Below, one piece after another: positions 7,620-15,478 of a stretch of 64,000 nt of DNA. The notes under the pieces are model-generated. The model was not told the origin of the DNA and did no database searches. It saw nothing but the letters and a program-made list of their open reading frames with translations. The stretch is from Limibacter armeniacum (GTDB lineage Bacteria > Bacteroidota > Bacteroidia > Cytophagales > Flammeovirgaceae): positions 1,426,001 to 1,490,000 of the forward strand of contig NZ_JBAJNO010000008.1 in the NCBI RefSeq assembly GCF_036880985.1, in the 5' to 3' direction. Position 1 is the stretch's first letter. Each line of letters starts with the position of its first letter. The position numbers were made by a program, and so were the translations under genes.

Positions 7620-8306
7620 ATGAAAAAACTACTTTTTGTATCACTGATTTTAATGTCCCACTCTTTGCTTGCCTTGGATATAAAGGGAGAGTGGTTCCGT
7701 TTTAAGGAGGGAGAAATTGAAAAAATTACCATAACGGAAGAGGTTTTCAGGATTGCTACACTTGACACCAATTACAGTGAGCTTTCAGCAAAAGAGTTCA
7801 GGATCGAAAGTGTTATCAAAAGAAAGAAGGAAAATGCATTGCTACTTTTTATTCGAAAGGAGGACCGTAAAACAGGTTTTGGTTGCCTTAGGCTTCTCAA
7901 TATAAATAAGGGAGTGTCTCTGGAGTTTGGTACACACCAAGTGATCTATGATAAAGATATGGATGTGTTGATCCAGAAGGCAACCAAAAGGGCTTTGCCT
8001 AAAAACGGTTTCCTTTTTTTCTCAAATGAAACGATAGAAGGTTTTAAAAGTAAAAAGAGTTTGTCAGATCTGTCTAAGGAGGAGTTTATGGAATTTGGAG
8101 AGACTTATTGTGCGCTTATAGCTGATAGGATTACTGACTTTGATAATTCTTACTCCCCTTTGGAGCTGATGGGAAATACATTTATAACAGTGCTTTTTGA
8201 GATGAATTACAATCCTGTGTATGATAATATATTTATGGAGGTGGATAAGGTTACAGAGAAGTATGATGCCAGTGAGGCGATAAACTTCAATAGGTGCGGG
8301 CAGTAA
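7620..8306 (+). CDS. Secreted hypothetical protein
   Basis: 228 residues with a clear signal peptide (MKKLLFVSLILMSHSLLALD, cleavage near residue 19-20). The mature part begins IKGEWFRFKEGEIEKITITE, a lipocalin- or DUF-like strand pattern (GEW...), and continues with alternating strands to about residue 115; the C-terminal half is helical (EEFMEFGETYCALIADRITD). I do not recognise the family. No lipobox is present, so a periplasmic location is likely. It has its own -7 element upstream and a strong terminator downstream, so it is a single-gene unit in the accessory region. Confidence 0.7.
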   Translation: MKKLLFVSLILMSHSLLALDIKGEWFRFKEGEIEKITITEEVFRIATLDTNYSELSAKEFRIESVIKRKKENALLLFIRKEDRKTGFGCLRLLNINKGVSLEFGTHQVIYDKDMDVLIQKATKRALPKNGFLFFSNETIEGFKSKKSLSDLSKEEFMEFGETYCALIADRITDFDNSYSPLELMGNTFITVLFEMNYNPVYDNIFMEVDKVTEKYDASEAINFNRCGQ

Positions 8307-8330
8307 ACTTATCGACCCATTTTGATGATA

Positions 8331-8389
8331 GGCTCAAGCATTTACTTATGGAAGTATAAACTTTATAAGTGAGTGCTTGAGCTTTTTTA
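8331..8389 (+). terminator. Long terminator hairpin
   Basis: GCTCAAGCA ... TGCTTGAGC with an inner ACTTAT/ATAAGT stem, followed by TTTTTT. It ends the transcript of the secreted protein at 7620. Confidence 0.8.
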
Positions 8390-8509
8390 TTGCAAGGAAA
8401 TAATGCCTAATTTTTATGCTGTTTATCAGGTTGTACTGGTTTTTTCGGGGCGTTTGTCAAGTAGATCAAAAACAGGCTACGCTATTGTTTATATAACAGC
8501 ATGTAAAAT

Positions 8510-8950
8510 ATGTTCTCTTATGAATTGAAAATGGGGGAAGGGTTAGGAAGCCTTCTTTTTAAGATGTCAGAAAAAGAAATCGTAAAAGTTTTAGGCCCAC
8601 CAGCAAGCAAGGAAAAGGATCTTTATAAAAAAGGTACAGAAGAAGTAAGGAGGTTATTTTACCCTAATATGGGTTTAATGGTTTCATTTGGTAAGTGGGA
8701 GGGAGAAGTAACTCCTATTCATTTCTTTACCGAAAAACTGGTGTATCAAGGTGATGCTTTACACAAGCTCAACCAATATCAGGTCAAAAACTATATGATC
8801 GGTTTACATGCTAAACTCAATCTGGAATATTTGGAAGAACACCATGAAGAGCTAGAAGGAGAGGTACAACTGTTCTATCCAAATGTGGGGCTAACCTTTT
8901 GGTTTGATGGTATGTGTATAAATGATATTTGCGTCAGTTATGTGGAGTAA
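8510..8950 (+). CDS. Hypothetical protein with an internal duplication; immunity-like
   Basis: 146 residues, no signal peptide. Two halves repeat the same plan. Residues ~10-70 run GLGSLLFKMSEKEIVKVLG then RRLFYPNMGLMVSFG. Residues ~80-146 run GDALHKLNQYQVKNYMIGL then VQLFYPNVGLTFWFDG. The plan (helix reading MS-x-EIVKVLGPP, then strands) resembles BLIP/SmpA-type repeats. The stop codon lies only 12 bp before the ATG of the next gene, which looks like a contact-dependent-inhibition immunity gene, so the two are probably co-transcribed. I infer a possible immunity role from that pairing; no named family is recognised. The DNA of the two halves is well diverged, so the duplication is old. Confidence 0.6.
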   Translation: MFSYELKMGEGLGSLLFKMSEKEIVKVLGPPASKEKDLYKKGTEEVRRLFYPNMGLMVSFGKWEGEVTPIHFFTEKLVYQGDALHKLNQYQVKNYMIGLHAKLNLEYLEEHHEELEGEVQLFYPNVGLTFWFDGMCINDICVSYVE

Positions 8951-8961
8951 AAAAACGGCTT

Positions 8962-9438
8962 ATGAAAAACTCATTACAGACTTACCTCGGGGCATGGGCA
9001 GGAGTAATCCCATCTAAAGACAATTCCTCCTCTATAGAACAAAGGGCATACAGGCTTTATTATCTGGGTTTGGAGTCATTCGATTATGATGACATTCGCT
9101 TTATGATTGGTCAGCGATTGGGATTAAAACTATTAGTTCCAATTGCGATTGATTTATTGGAAAAAGAGCCATTGCTTGAAGCTAACTATTATGAAGGGGA
9201 TTTATTAAGTGCCGTTTTAAAGCTGCCTGAAAACTTTTGGAATTATCAGCCAATGCTTAAGGATCGGGTCTCTACCCTACTTGAAAGTAACATGATTTTA
9301 ATAGAACAATCATTAGATTTAAGAATGGAAGCCGATAGAGAGTTGAAGAAATTAGTAGAGGAGTTTAAAGAGAAATTATCTTTTAAAGAAGGCTTTATTA
9401 GAAAGCTATTATTTTCATCAAGCTATTTTTATTCTTAA
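8962..9438 (+). CDS. CdiI-like contact-dependent growth inhibition immunity protein
   Basis: About 158 residues from the ATG at 8962; an in-frame TTG at 8929 would overlap the previous gene and is less likely. The core MIGQRLGLKLLVPIAIDLLE, then EANYYEGDLLSAVLKLPENFW, matches the pattern of CDI-system immunity proteins (a helical protein with the landmark YYxGDLLxAVL...W). Such proteins sit in the cytoplasm and bind the toxin tip of an incoming CdiA or polymorphic toxin. No toxin gene is present within this window. The C-terminus is a basic helix followed by LFSSSYFYS. The assignment rests on the motif pattern by eye and is tentative. Confidence 0.6.
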   Translation: MKNSLQTYLGAWAGVIPSKDNSSSIEQRAYRLYYLGLESFDYDDIRFMIGQRLGLKLLVPIAIDLLEKEPLLEANYYEGDLLSAVLKLPENFWNYQPMLKDRVSTLLESNMILIEQSLDLRMEADRELKKLVEEFKEKLSFKEGFIRKLLFSSSYFYS

Positions 9439-9458
9439 CAAATTAATCAATAAATAAC

Positions 9459-10274
9459 ATGAAACTTAAACTAACATTTTTTCTGATAGCTATACTTTTC
9501 TGTAATGTAGCATGGAGTCAAATTCAGGTTGATAGTAGCAAGGTAGTACGTGTGCTATCCTTTAATATCTTGCATGGCGCCACGACAAAGGGAGATTTTA
9601 ATTTGGATGTAATCGCAAATGTCATCAAAGAAGCAAAGCCTGATTTTGTAGCAATGCAGGAGGTGGATTTTAAAACGAATAGGGCTAAGAAATACGACTT
9701 GGTAACAGAATTGGGTTGGAGAACAAAGATGATCCCGCTTTTTGCTAGAGCCATGAGTTATGATGGAGGGGAGTATGGTGAAGGGGTTCTGTCAAGGTAT
9801 ACTTTTCTGAGTACACGAAATATTGCATTGCCTAACCTTCCTGACAGTGAACCCCGAGCAGCTTTGGAGGTAGTAACTGCCTTGACAGCTCAAGATACCA
9901 TTACATTTATCGGTACGCACCTTGACCATTTGAATGTTGAAACAGACAGGGTAGCGCAAGCCAAAAAGATAAATGAGGTTTTTGCTTCCTCTAAATATCC
10001 TTCGATTCTGGCAGGGGATCTAAATGCGATTCCAGGCAGTACACCTATTAATATTTTGGAGGAGCAGTGGGCAGCTTCTTATGATAAGGATAATATTGCA
10101 TACACTTTCCCTTCTGATAAACCTTCTGAAAAGTTGGATTATGTGATGTTTTATCCAAAAAACAGATGGAGAGTACTTGAAACCAAAGTGATTCAAAATA
10201 CTATTGCTTCAGACCATTGTGCGTATTTGGTTGTGTTGGAATTGCTCGATAAGGAACCAGAGGTAGAATATTGA
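9459..10274 (+). CDS. Secreted endonuclease/exonuclease/phosphatase family protein
   Basis: 271 residues with signal peptide MKLKLTFFLIAILFCNVAWS. All EEP landmarks are present in order: RVLSFNILHG (Asn36), DFVAMQEVD (metal-binding Glu68), GTHLDHL (catalytic His), AGDLNAIPG (Asp/Asn) and the terminal SDHCAYLVVLEL (Asp-His). These are metal-dependent phosphodiesterases that act on nucleic acids, inositol phosphates or sphingomyelin. Export suggests scavenging of phosphate or extracellular DNA, but the substrate cannot be read from the sequence. It begins 20 bp after the immunity-like gene, so it may be co-transcribed with it. Confidence 0.9.
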   Translation: MKLKLTFFLIAILFCNVAWSQIQVDSSKVVRVLSFNILHGATTKGDFNLDVIANVIKEAKPDFVAMQEVDFKTNRAKKYDLVTELGWRTKMIPLFARAMSYDGGEYGEGVLSRYTFLSTRNIALPNLPDSEPRAALEVVTALTAQDTITFIGTHLDHLNVETDRVAQAKKINEVFASSKYPSILAGDLNAIPGSTPINILEEQWAASYDKDNIAYTFPSDKPSEKLDYVMFYPKNRWRVLETKVIQNTIASDHCAYLVVLELLDKEPEVEY

Positions 10275-10436
10275 TTTTTTAATGGATAGAGGCTGTTTTG
10301 AGTTTTAAGTTTATTATATTTTACCTATTGTTTAACTCAAAATTTTTTTACTATGAAATTGAATGTAAATAAAAGGGATTTGAAGTTTTTCTCAACTAAT
10401 GTTGATAGGTAATAGATGTTTAATATAAAGTGAATT

Positions 10437-10658
10437 ATGGATAACTTTATGAATATTGTATTTGTTGCTTTTATCTCAATATTATGGGTTGGGACTATTA
10501 TTGATTTATTCAAGTCAAGATCTGAAGGAAGAGCAATCAGTATTGTTTGGGTGTTTGTGATTCTGTTTTTTCCAATCTTAGGGTCGGTTTTTTACTTTAA
10601 AATGAAGAGGAGACCTTTGAGGTATAAGGAAAAGAGATTTCAACCTAAGTTCAATTGA
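10437..10658 (+). CDS. Small membrane protein with PLDc_N domain
   Basis: 73 residues with two transmembrane helices, about residues 4-21 and 36-54. The segment VWVFVILFFPILGSVFYFKM is the signature of the PLDc_N (phospholipase-D nuclease N-terminal) domain, which is also found alone in small proteins. The C-terminus is strongly basic (KMKRRPLRYKEKRFQPKF) and should face the cytoplasm. It is followed by a strong terminator. A role for the stand-alone domain is not established. Confidence 0.8.
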   Translation: MDNFMNIVFVAFISILWVGTIIDLFKSRSEGRAISIVWVFVILFFPILGSVFYFKMKRRPLRYKEKRFQPKFN

Positions 10659-10680
10659 TCCTATTTGTAATGATCTATTT

Positions 10681-10741
10681 TAGCTCAGCTGCTGATTTAC
10701 CTTAATGAAAGGTGTAAATATAGAGTAGCTGAGTTTTTTTG
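10681..10741 (+). terminator. Terminator after the PLDc_N gene
   Basis: CTCAGCT/AGCTGAG outer stem with an inner TTTACC(TT)/(AA)GGTGTAAA stem, then a run of T. Confidence 0.7.
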
Positions 10742-10862
10742 TGTCTAATTTTACTTACAGGAGAAAGCGTAATAGACACTTGCGTCAGAATGGAACAAAA
10801 CCAGTCAAATGGAAAAAACTGGTAATTAAGGTAGGTCAAGAATAAATGTGTATAAACCAGAT

Positions 10863-10899
10863 AGGTCTTAGTATGGAAGTGCGTACTAAGACCTTTTTA
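10863..10899. terminator. Hairpin between convergent units
   Basis: AGGTCTTAGTA/TACTAAGACCT stem with a 10-nt loop followed by TTTTT. It lies 23 bp from the 3' end of the minus-strand GNAT gene. Confidence 0.65.
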
Positions 10900-10921
10900 G
10901 TTTATCATTTTTGAGGGGTGT

Positions 10922-11464
10922 TTATTGATTGAAATCTTTCTTTAATAGTGCGTAGACTAGAGAGTCCTCAAATTTCCCATTTTTTAAATAATGCTCTTTG
11001 AGATGTCCTTCTTTGGTGAAGCCATGCTTTTCAACAAGTTTGACTGAAGGGGCATTTTCAGGGCCTACAAAAGCTTCAATTCTGTGTAGCTCCATCTTCT
11101 CAAAACCATAGGCAATAATCTGTTGTAAGGCTTCAGACATATACCCTTTGTTTTTGGCACTTTCATCTGATAGTGCATATCCAATTTCAGCCCTGTTATG
11201 ATCGATATACCAAGTGTGGAATCCACAGGAGCCTATCACCTTATCGGTGCTTTTGTCTATCAGTAAAAAGTTTAGGAATGATCTGTTGTGTGTACTTAAC
11301 CCTCCCTCATACTTCTTCTTTTCTTTGGTCAACTCTGTGGTGTTGGGAATGCCCAAAAAAGTCATCAGTTGTATGTCCGTAAAGTGCGCAAAGATGAAGT
11401 CGTAAGTAGCTTGTGTTAGTTTTCTCAATCTGAGTCTTTCAGTGTCTATGTAGTCAAATCTCAT
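10922..11464 (-). CDS. GNAT N-acetyltransferase, RimJ/RimL type
   Basis: 180 residues. It opens with IDTERLRLRKLTQATYDFIF, the usual start of Acetyltransf_3 proteins. The acetyl-CoA site is the region RAEIGYALSDESAKNKGYMSEA (about 90-115), and motif B is HRIEAFVGPENAPSVKLVEKHGF (about 130-152). Members acetylate N-terminal amines of ribosomal proteins or small amines and antibiotics; the substrate here is unknown. It is a single-gene unit, transcribed convergently with the PLDc_N gene and divergently from the VPS10-like gene 102 bp away. Confidence 0.9.
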   Translation of the reverse strand: MRFDYIDTERLRLRKLTQATYDFIFAHFTDIQLMTFLGIPNTTELTKEKKKYEGGLSTHNRSFLNFLLIDKSTDKVIGSCGFHTWYIDHNRAEIGYALSDESAKNKGYMSEALQQIIAYGFEKMELHRIEAFVGPENAPSVKLVEKHGFTKEGHLKEHYLKNGKFEDSLVYALLKKDFNQ

Positions 11465-11565
11465 ATTAGTAATCTGAAAAATGCGTCTTTGAAAAATAGT
11501 TAGTCTGCTAAAGTGAAAATTTTTTATAAATTAAAGCAAATTTAAACTTCAAAAAATCATATATA

Positions 11566-14472
11566 ATGAGAAGTATCTTACTAACATATGCTGGTTTGGG
11601 GCTATTGACCAGCTCTCAGCTGTTTGCCCAGACGGCTACCAATTCAATTGACAGACAAAAAGGTTATGACACAAGGCTGCAACTGACTGAGCAGTCTATA
11701 GCCAAGAAACTGGAAGCTACCAACATCGGTCCGACAGTAATGAGTGGAAGAGTGGTAGACCTTGCAGTTGACCCTAAAAACCCTAATCATTTCTACGCAG
11801 TATTTGCTTCTGGAGGACTTTGGGAGACATTCAATAATGGAGCAACATTTTCTCCACTTTTTCAGGATCAGGCAGTAATGACCATTGGAGATATTGCGGT
11901 CGACTGGAAAAGCGGTACTATCTGGCTAGGTTCAGGGGAGAGTAACTCAAGCCGTTCTTCTTATGCGGGTAATGGTGTCTATAAAAGTACAGACGGAGGG
12001 CTAACATGGGAGCACCTTGGTTTGGAAGACTCCCATCATATTGGCAGGGTAGTAGTACACCCCACAAATCCTGCTATTGCTTGGGTTGCTTCAATGGGAC
12101 ACCTGTACTCTGGTAATTCTGAAAGAGGAATATACCTGACGACAGATGGAGGAAAGACATGGAAACAAACTTTGTTTGTAGATGAGAATACCAGTGCTGT
12201 TGATTTGGTACAGGACCCTCAGCATGCAGATGTGTTGTATGCTGCCATGTGGGAACGTGAGCGTAAGGCTTGGAATTTTAAGGGCAATGGTGAAGGCTCT
12301 GGTATCTATAAGTCGATAGATGGAGGAAAAACATGGGAGAAAATTTCATCAGGCAAGAATGGTTTTCCTTCTGATGCTGGTGTGGGACGTATAGGTTTGG
12401 CTGTATCTTACCAGAACAGTAATAAGGTATACGCCTTGCTAGATAACCAGAACAGGAGAGAGGTAAAGAAAGGAAAGGAAGAGAAAGTTGTGACAAAAGA
12501 AGGCTTGAGGAAAATGTCTTCCAAGGCATTCTTAAAGTTGTCAGATGATGAAATCAACGCCTTTTTGGATCGTCACAATTTTCCGAACAAGTATGAGGCG
12601 ACGATGATTAAGGAGAAAGTCGTAGCTGAGGAGATTGTGCCTGCTGCTTTGGTGGATTATTTGGAAGATGCCAATGCTATGTTGTTTGATACGCCTGTAA
12701 AAGGCGCTGAACTGTACGTTTCGGAAGATGGAGGCAAGACATGGAACAAGACACATGAAGGTTATATAGATGATTTGTATTACAGCTATGGCTATTACTT
12801 TGGTAATATGTGTGTATCTCCTCATGATGATGATAAGGTGTATATCATGGGTGTGCCGATCCTGAAATCTGCTGATGGAGGCAAGACATGGAAGAATATT
12901 CATCACAGTAATACACACGCAGACCATCATGCGCTTTGGATCAACTCTGAATTGGAAGGGCACTTGGTACTAGGTAACGACGGTGGTGTCAATATCAGTT
13001 ATGATGATGGGGAAAACTGGACAAAGTGTAACACGCTGCCTGTTGGTCAGTTTTATTCAGTGGCTGTAGACAATGAAAGAATTTACAATGTATATGGTGG
13101 CTTGCAGGATAATGGAGTCTGGTTTGGCCCTCATAATTATAAATACTCTACAGGCTGGCAGCAGGAAGGTGAGTACGCTTACAAAGGAATAATGGGGGGG
13201 GACGGTATGCAGGTGCAGATTGACCCTAGAGATAACAGGACTGTTTATACAGGTTATCAGTTTGGCAATTACTACCGCATTGATAAGGAAAGCGGAAGTT
13301 CCAAGTATATTACTCCTAAGCATGAGTTGGGCGAACGTCCTTTGCGTTTTAACTGGCAGACGCCTATCCATCTTTCCAAGCACAACCCTGATGTACTGTA
13401 TATGGGTTCTCACCGATTCCACCGCTCATTGGACAAAGGTGAAAATTGGGAAGCACTTTCTGATGACCTGACGCAAGGTGGTAAAAAGGGCAATGTACCT
13501 TACGGTACCCTTACTTCCATTGACGAATCACCACTTCGTTTTGGTTTGGTGTATGTAGGTTCAGATGATGGATTGGTACATGTCAGTAAGGACGGTGGAT
13601 ACACTTGGCAAAACATCTCTTTGGGACTTGATAAGAATCAATGGGTGAGTCGTGTGGAAGCATCCAACCATAGCAAGTCAAGGGTATATGTAGCATTGAA
13701 CGGTTACCGTTTTGATAACTTTGAGCCAATGCTGTATGTGTCTGAGAACTTTGGTTCCTCTTGGAAAAACATTGGGGCTAACTTTCCAAAAGAGCCGATC
13801 AATGTCGTGCTGGAAGATCCCATCAAGGAGAATATCCTGTATATTGGAACAGACCACGCCGTATATGTTAGCCTTGACAGGGGTGAAAGCTTTATGTTGC
13901 TGGATGAGAATATGCCACGTGTAGCCATACATGACTTAGCTTTTCAGAAGGAAGCCAAAGACTTGGTGATCGGTACACACGGACGTTCAATTTACAGAAT
14001 GAATGTCAAGCACCTTCAGGAGCTTGATCAGGTACAGGAAGAAACGGTACATGTATTTGCCGTCAATGAGCAGACCTATAGCAAGCGTTGGGGCAAGTCA
14101 AGAGGTTGGAGTCAATGGTTTGGTATCTGGGAGCCAACAGTTTCAGTTCCAGTTTATGCCAAGAGTGCTGGTGAAGGATTTTTGACGGTAATGGATGAAA
14201 CAGGCAAAACACTTGTCAATAAGGAAGTAGTACTGGCGAAAGGTTTGCAATACATTGATTATGGATTGACTTACACAAGTAGTGAAAGCAGCGAGCTTTC
14301 GGCATCTGTGAAGAAAGAGGAAACAGCGGAAGAAGCAACAAAAGATGTTTACCTCTCTGCAGGTAAGTACACGATCAAGGTAGAAATGGAGGGCAAGGCA
14401 AGTGAAACAGTGCTTGTCATCAAGGAAGCCAAGAAAAAAGAGGGAAGGAAGCCGATGAAAAAGATTCCTTAA
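11566..14472 (+). CDS. Large secreted Asp-box (VPS10/sortilin/BNR) repeat protein
   Basis: 968 residues with a signal peptide ending near residue 22 (SSQLFAQ). The body is a beta-propeller protein with about ten Asp-box motifs of the type S-x-D-x-G-x-T-W: KSTDGGLTW, LTTDGGKTW, KSIDGGKTW, VSEDGGKTW, KSADGGKTW, ISYDDGENW, RSLDKGENW, VSKDGGYTW, VSENFGSSW and VSLDRGESF. This is the architecture of VPS10/sortilin-like and xyloglucanase-like proteins commonly annotated as glycosyl hydrolase in Bacteroidota. Residues ~300-360 are a charged helical insertion. The C-terminus ends in a basic stretch (KKKEGRKPMKKIP) and shows no type IX sorting domain. Substrate and catalytic activity are unknown. Codon usage looks native. 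Confidence 0.88.
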   Translation: MRSILLTYAGLGLLTSSQLFAQTATNSIDRQKGYDTRLQLTEQSIAKKLEATNIGPTVMSGRVVDLAVDPKNPNHFYAVFASGGLWETFNNGATFSPLFQDQAVMTIGDIAVDWKSGTIWLGSGESNSSRSSYAGNGVYKSTDGGLTWEHLGLEDSHHIGRVVVHPTNPAIAWVASMGHLYSGNSERGIYLTTDGGKTWKQTLFVDENTSAVDLVQDPQHADVLYAAMWERERKAWNFKGNGEGSGIYKSIDGGKTWEKISSGKNGFPSDAGVGRIGLAVSYQNSNKVYALLDNQNRREVKKGKEEKVVTKEGLRKMSSKAFLKLSDDEINAFLDRHNFPNKYEATMIKEKVVAEEIVPAALVDYLEDANAMLFDTPVKGAELYVSEDGGKTWNKTHEGYIDDLYYSYGYYFGNMCVSPHDDDKVYIMGVPILKSADGGKTWKNIHHSNTHADHHALWINSELEGHLVLGNDGGVNISYDDGENWTKCNTLPVGQFYSVAVDNERIYNVYGGLQDNGVWFGPHNYKYSTGWQQEGEYAYKGIMGGDGMQVQIDPRDNRTVYTGYQFGNYYRIDKESGSSKYITPKHELGERPLRFNWQTPIHLSKHNPDVLYMGSHRFHRSLDKGENWEALSDDLTQGGKKGNVPYGTLTSIDESPLRFGLVYVGSDDGLVHVSKDGGYTWQNISLGLDKNQWVSRVEASNHSKSRVYVALNGYRFDNFEPMLYVSENFGSSWKNIGANFPKEPINVVLEDPIKENILYIGTDHAVYVSLDRGESFMLLDENMPRVAIHDLAFQKEAKDLVIGTHGRSIYRMNVKHLQELDQVQEETVHVFAVNEQTYSKRWGKSRGWSQWFGIWEPTVSVPVYAKSAGEGFLTVMDETGKTLVNKEVVLAKGLQYIDYGLTYTSSESSELSASVKKEETAEEATKDVYLSAGKYTIKVEMEGKASETVLVIKEAKKKEGRKPMKKIP

Positions 14473-14487
14473 GCATTTTTGAATAAT

Positions 14488-14518
14488 GAGCCATCCCATT
14501 GTTTTGTGGGGTGGCTCA
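14488..14518. terminator. Hairpin between convergent VPS10-like gene and umuD
   Basis: GAGCCA-CCC pairs with GGG-TGGCTC around a loop. It sits in a 47-bp gap between two converging genes, so it probably serves both; the T-run is short. Confidence 0.5.
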
Positions 14519-14519
14519 A

Positions 14520-14915
14520 TTATTTTTTGAACAGTTGGTGGTGCCTGATACTGAACGTGACCACTCCCCATATCCTGAAGTCCATTCCTTCTGTAATTTC
14601 TACAGCCTTGTAGCCGGGGTTTTCAGCTTTCAGCCAGATTCTTGATTCTTTCCGCCAAAGCCTTTTCACTGTAAACTCTCCATTTAAGCAGCCAAGAATA
14701 ACATGGTTATGTCGGGCTTCTATAGATCGGTCTACTACCAGTAAGTCACCATCAAATATGCCAGCCCCCATCATGGATTCTCCTTTTACCCTGACAATAA
14801 ATGTGGCTGGTCTGTTTTGTACGAGGTAGTCATCCAGCCGAATATCATCTTCCTGAAAGTCATCTGCAGGTGAAGGAAAACCTGCATTTACATATTCTGC
14901 AAAAAACTTAACCAT
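14520..14915 (-). CDS. umuD: UmuD-like S24 autoprotease, orphan
   Basis: 131 residues, the length of UmuD without a DNA-binding domain. The self-cleavage site is Ala11-Gly12 (NAGFPSPADD). The catalytic serine is Ser47 in VKGESMMGAGI and the general base is Lys84 in EFTVKRL; the spacing of 37 is the same as in E. coli UmuD (Ser60/Lys97). UmuD is cut in a RecA-dependent way and then joins UmuC to form translesion polymerase V. Here no umuC follows: downstream is the 3' end of the VPS10-like gene on the other strand. The gene has a well-formed promoter with a palindrome between its elements and is divergent from a HIRAN-domain gene, so a damage-response role is likely. Confidence 0.92.
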   Translation of the reverse strand: MVKFFAEYVNAGFPSPADDFQEDDIRLDDYLVQNRPATFIVRVKGESMMGAGIFDGDLLVVDRSIEARHNHVILGCLNGEFTVKRLWRKESRIWLKAENPGYKAVEITEGMDFRIWGVVTFSIRHHQLFKK

Positions 14916-14935
14916 TTTATCGTTGTTTATTTTAC

Positions 14936-14968
14936 CAAAAATAACATAATGTTTATTTAATAAACAAA
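14936..14968 (-). promoter_or_regulatory. umuD promoter
   Basis: On the minus strand the sequence reads TTTG (14965-14968), 21 nt, TATTTTTG (14936-14943), an excellent match to TTG-N17..23-TAnnTTTG. Transcription should start near 14929, giving a leader of about 14 nt to the ATG at 14915. Confidence 0.75.
14950..14966. promoter_or_regulatory. Palindromic operator candidate between the umuD -33 and -7 elements
   Basis: TGTTTATTTAATAAACA is a perfect palindrome with 7-bp arms and a 3-bp centre. It overlaps the spacer and the edge of the -33 element, where a repressor would block RNA polymerase. The TGT-N11-ACA form recalls LexA-type boxes (TGT-N10-ACA in E. coli). Which repressor binds is unknown. 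Confidence 0.6.
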
Positions 14969-15088
14969 AAATGGAATTGTAAAAGTTTTATTTGTTTAAA
15001 AAATAATCAAAAATTGATAAGTAAAAGAGAATGAAAAAAATCTGAATAACAGCACTTTACGGGTGTGCGTATAACATGATGTATGGCT

Positions 15089-15096
15089 TATATTTG
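15089..15096 (+). promoter_or_regulatory. -7 element of the HIRAN gene
   Basis: TATATTTG fits TAnnTTTG exactly. It lies 20 bp before the ATG at 15116 and 6 bp after the ATG at 15083, which argues for the later start. No clear -33 element is seen, as is common at activated promoters. A second palindrome (ATCAA-AAA-TTGAT) lies upstream at 15006-15018. Confidence 0.5.
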
Positions 15097-15115
15097 TTCC
15101 ATTAAACATCAAGTT

Positions 15116-15436
15116 ATGGGATACAAAAGATCAATGGTTCAATTGTACGAGGGGTTTGTGGCAGGGTATCAGTACCATGAAGGACCTCAGGTAGAACATG
15201 AAATGAGAAAAGGAGAGGCTTTGCGGTTAGTGTGGGAAAAGGAAAACGTACATGACCCTTTTGCGATTGCTGTCTACTATAAGGATAGCCAGTTAGGGTA
15301 TGTGCCTAAAATTTTCAGCAAGGAAGTGTGTAATATATTGGCGTCTCGCCGTGAGTTGGCAGTGACTTTTATAGGGCTGAATGAGTATGCGGAGCCATGG
15401 GAGCGGGTTGCATTTGAGATTTGCGAATTACGATAA
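15116..15436 (+). CDS. HIRAN domain protein
   Basis: About 106 residues and almost nothing but a HIRAN domain: YEGFVAGYQYHEG, then LVWEKENVHDPFAIAVYY and DSQLGYVPKIFS. In eukaryotic HLTF/Rad5 this domain binds the 3' end of single-stranded DNA at stalled forks; bacterial stand-alone HIRAN proteins are poorly studied. I chose the ATG at 15116 because a -7 element overlaps the alternative start at 15083, which would add 11 residues. It is divergent from umuD, with the umuD operator in the shared region of about 200 bp, so the two may respond to DNA damage together. A terminator hairpin follows at once. Confidence 0.85.
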   Translation: MGYKRSMVQLYEGFVAGYQYHEGPQVEHEMRKGEALRLVWEKENVHDPFAIAVYYKDSQLGYVPKIFSKEVCNILASRRELAVTFIGLNEYAEPWERVAFEICELR

Positions 15437-15478
15437 AAAAAGCATTCAAGGAGTTGAACCTTGAATGCTTCTGGTTTT
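15435..15478. terminator. Bidirectional terminator between HIRAN gene and M16 protease gene
   Basis: AAGCATTCAAGG/CCTTGAATGCTT stem with a 7-nt loop. An A-run precedes it and a T-rich run follows it, so it can serve both converging genes. Confidence 0.75.

Noticed and set aside
13912-13922. CACGTG core as a possible parS site
   Set aside because: It lies in coding sequence of the VPS10-like gene and the flanks do not form the 16-bp parS palindrome.
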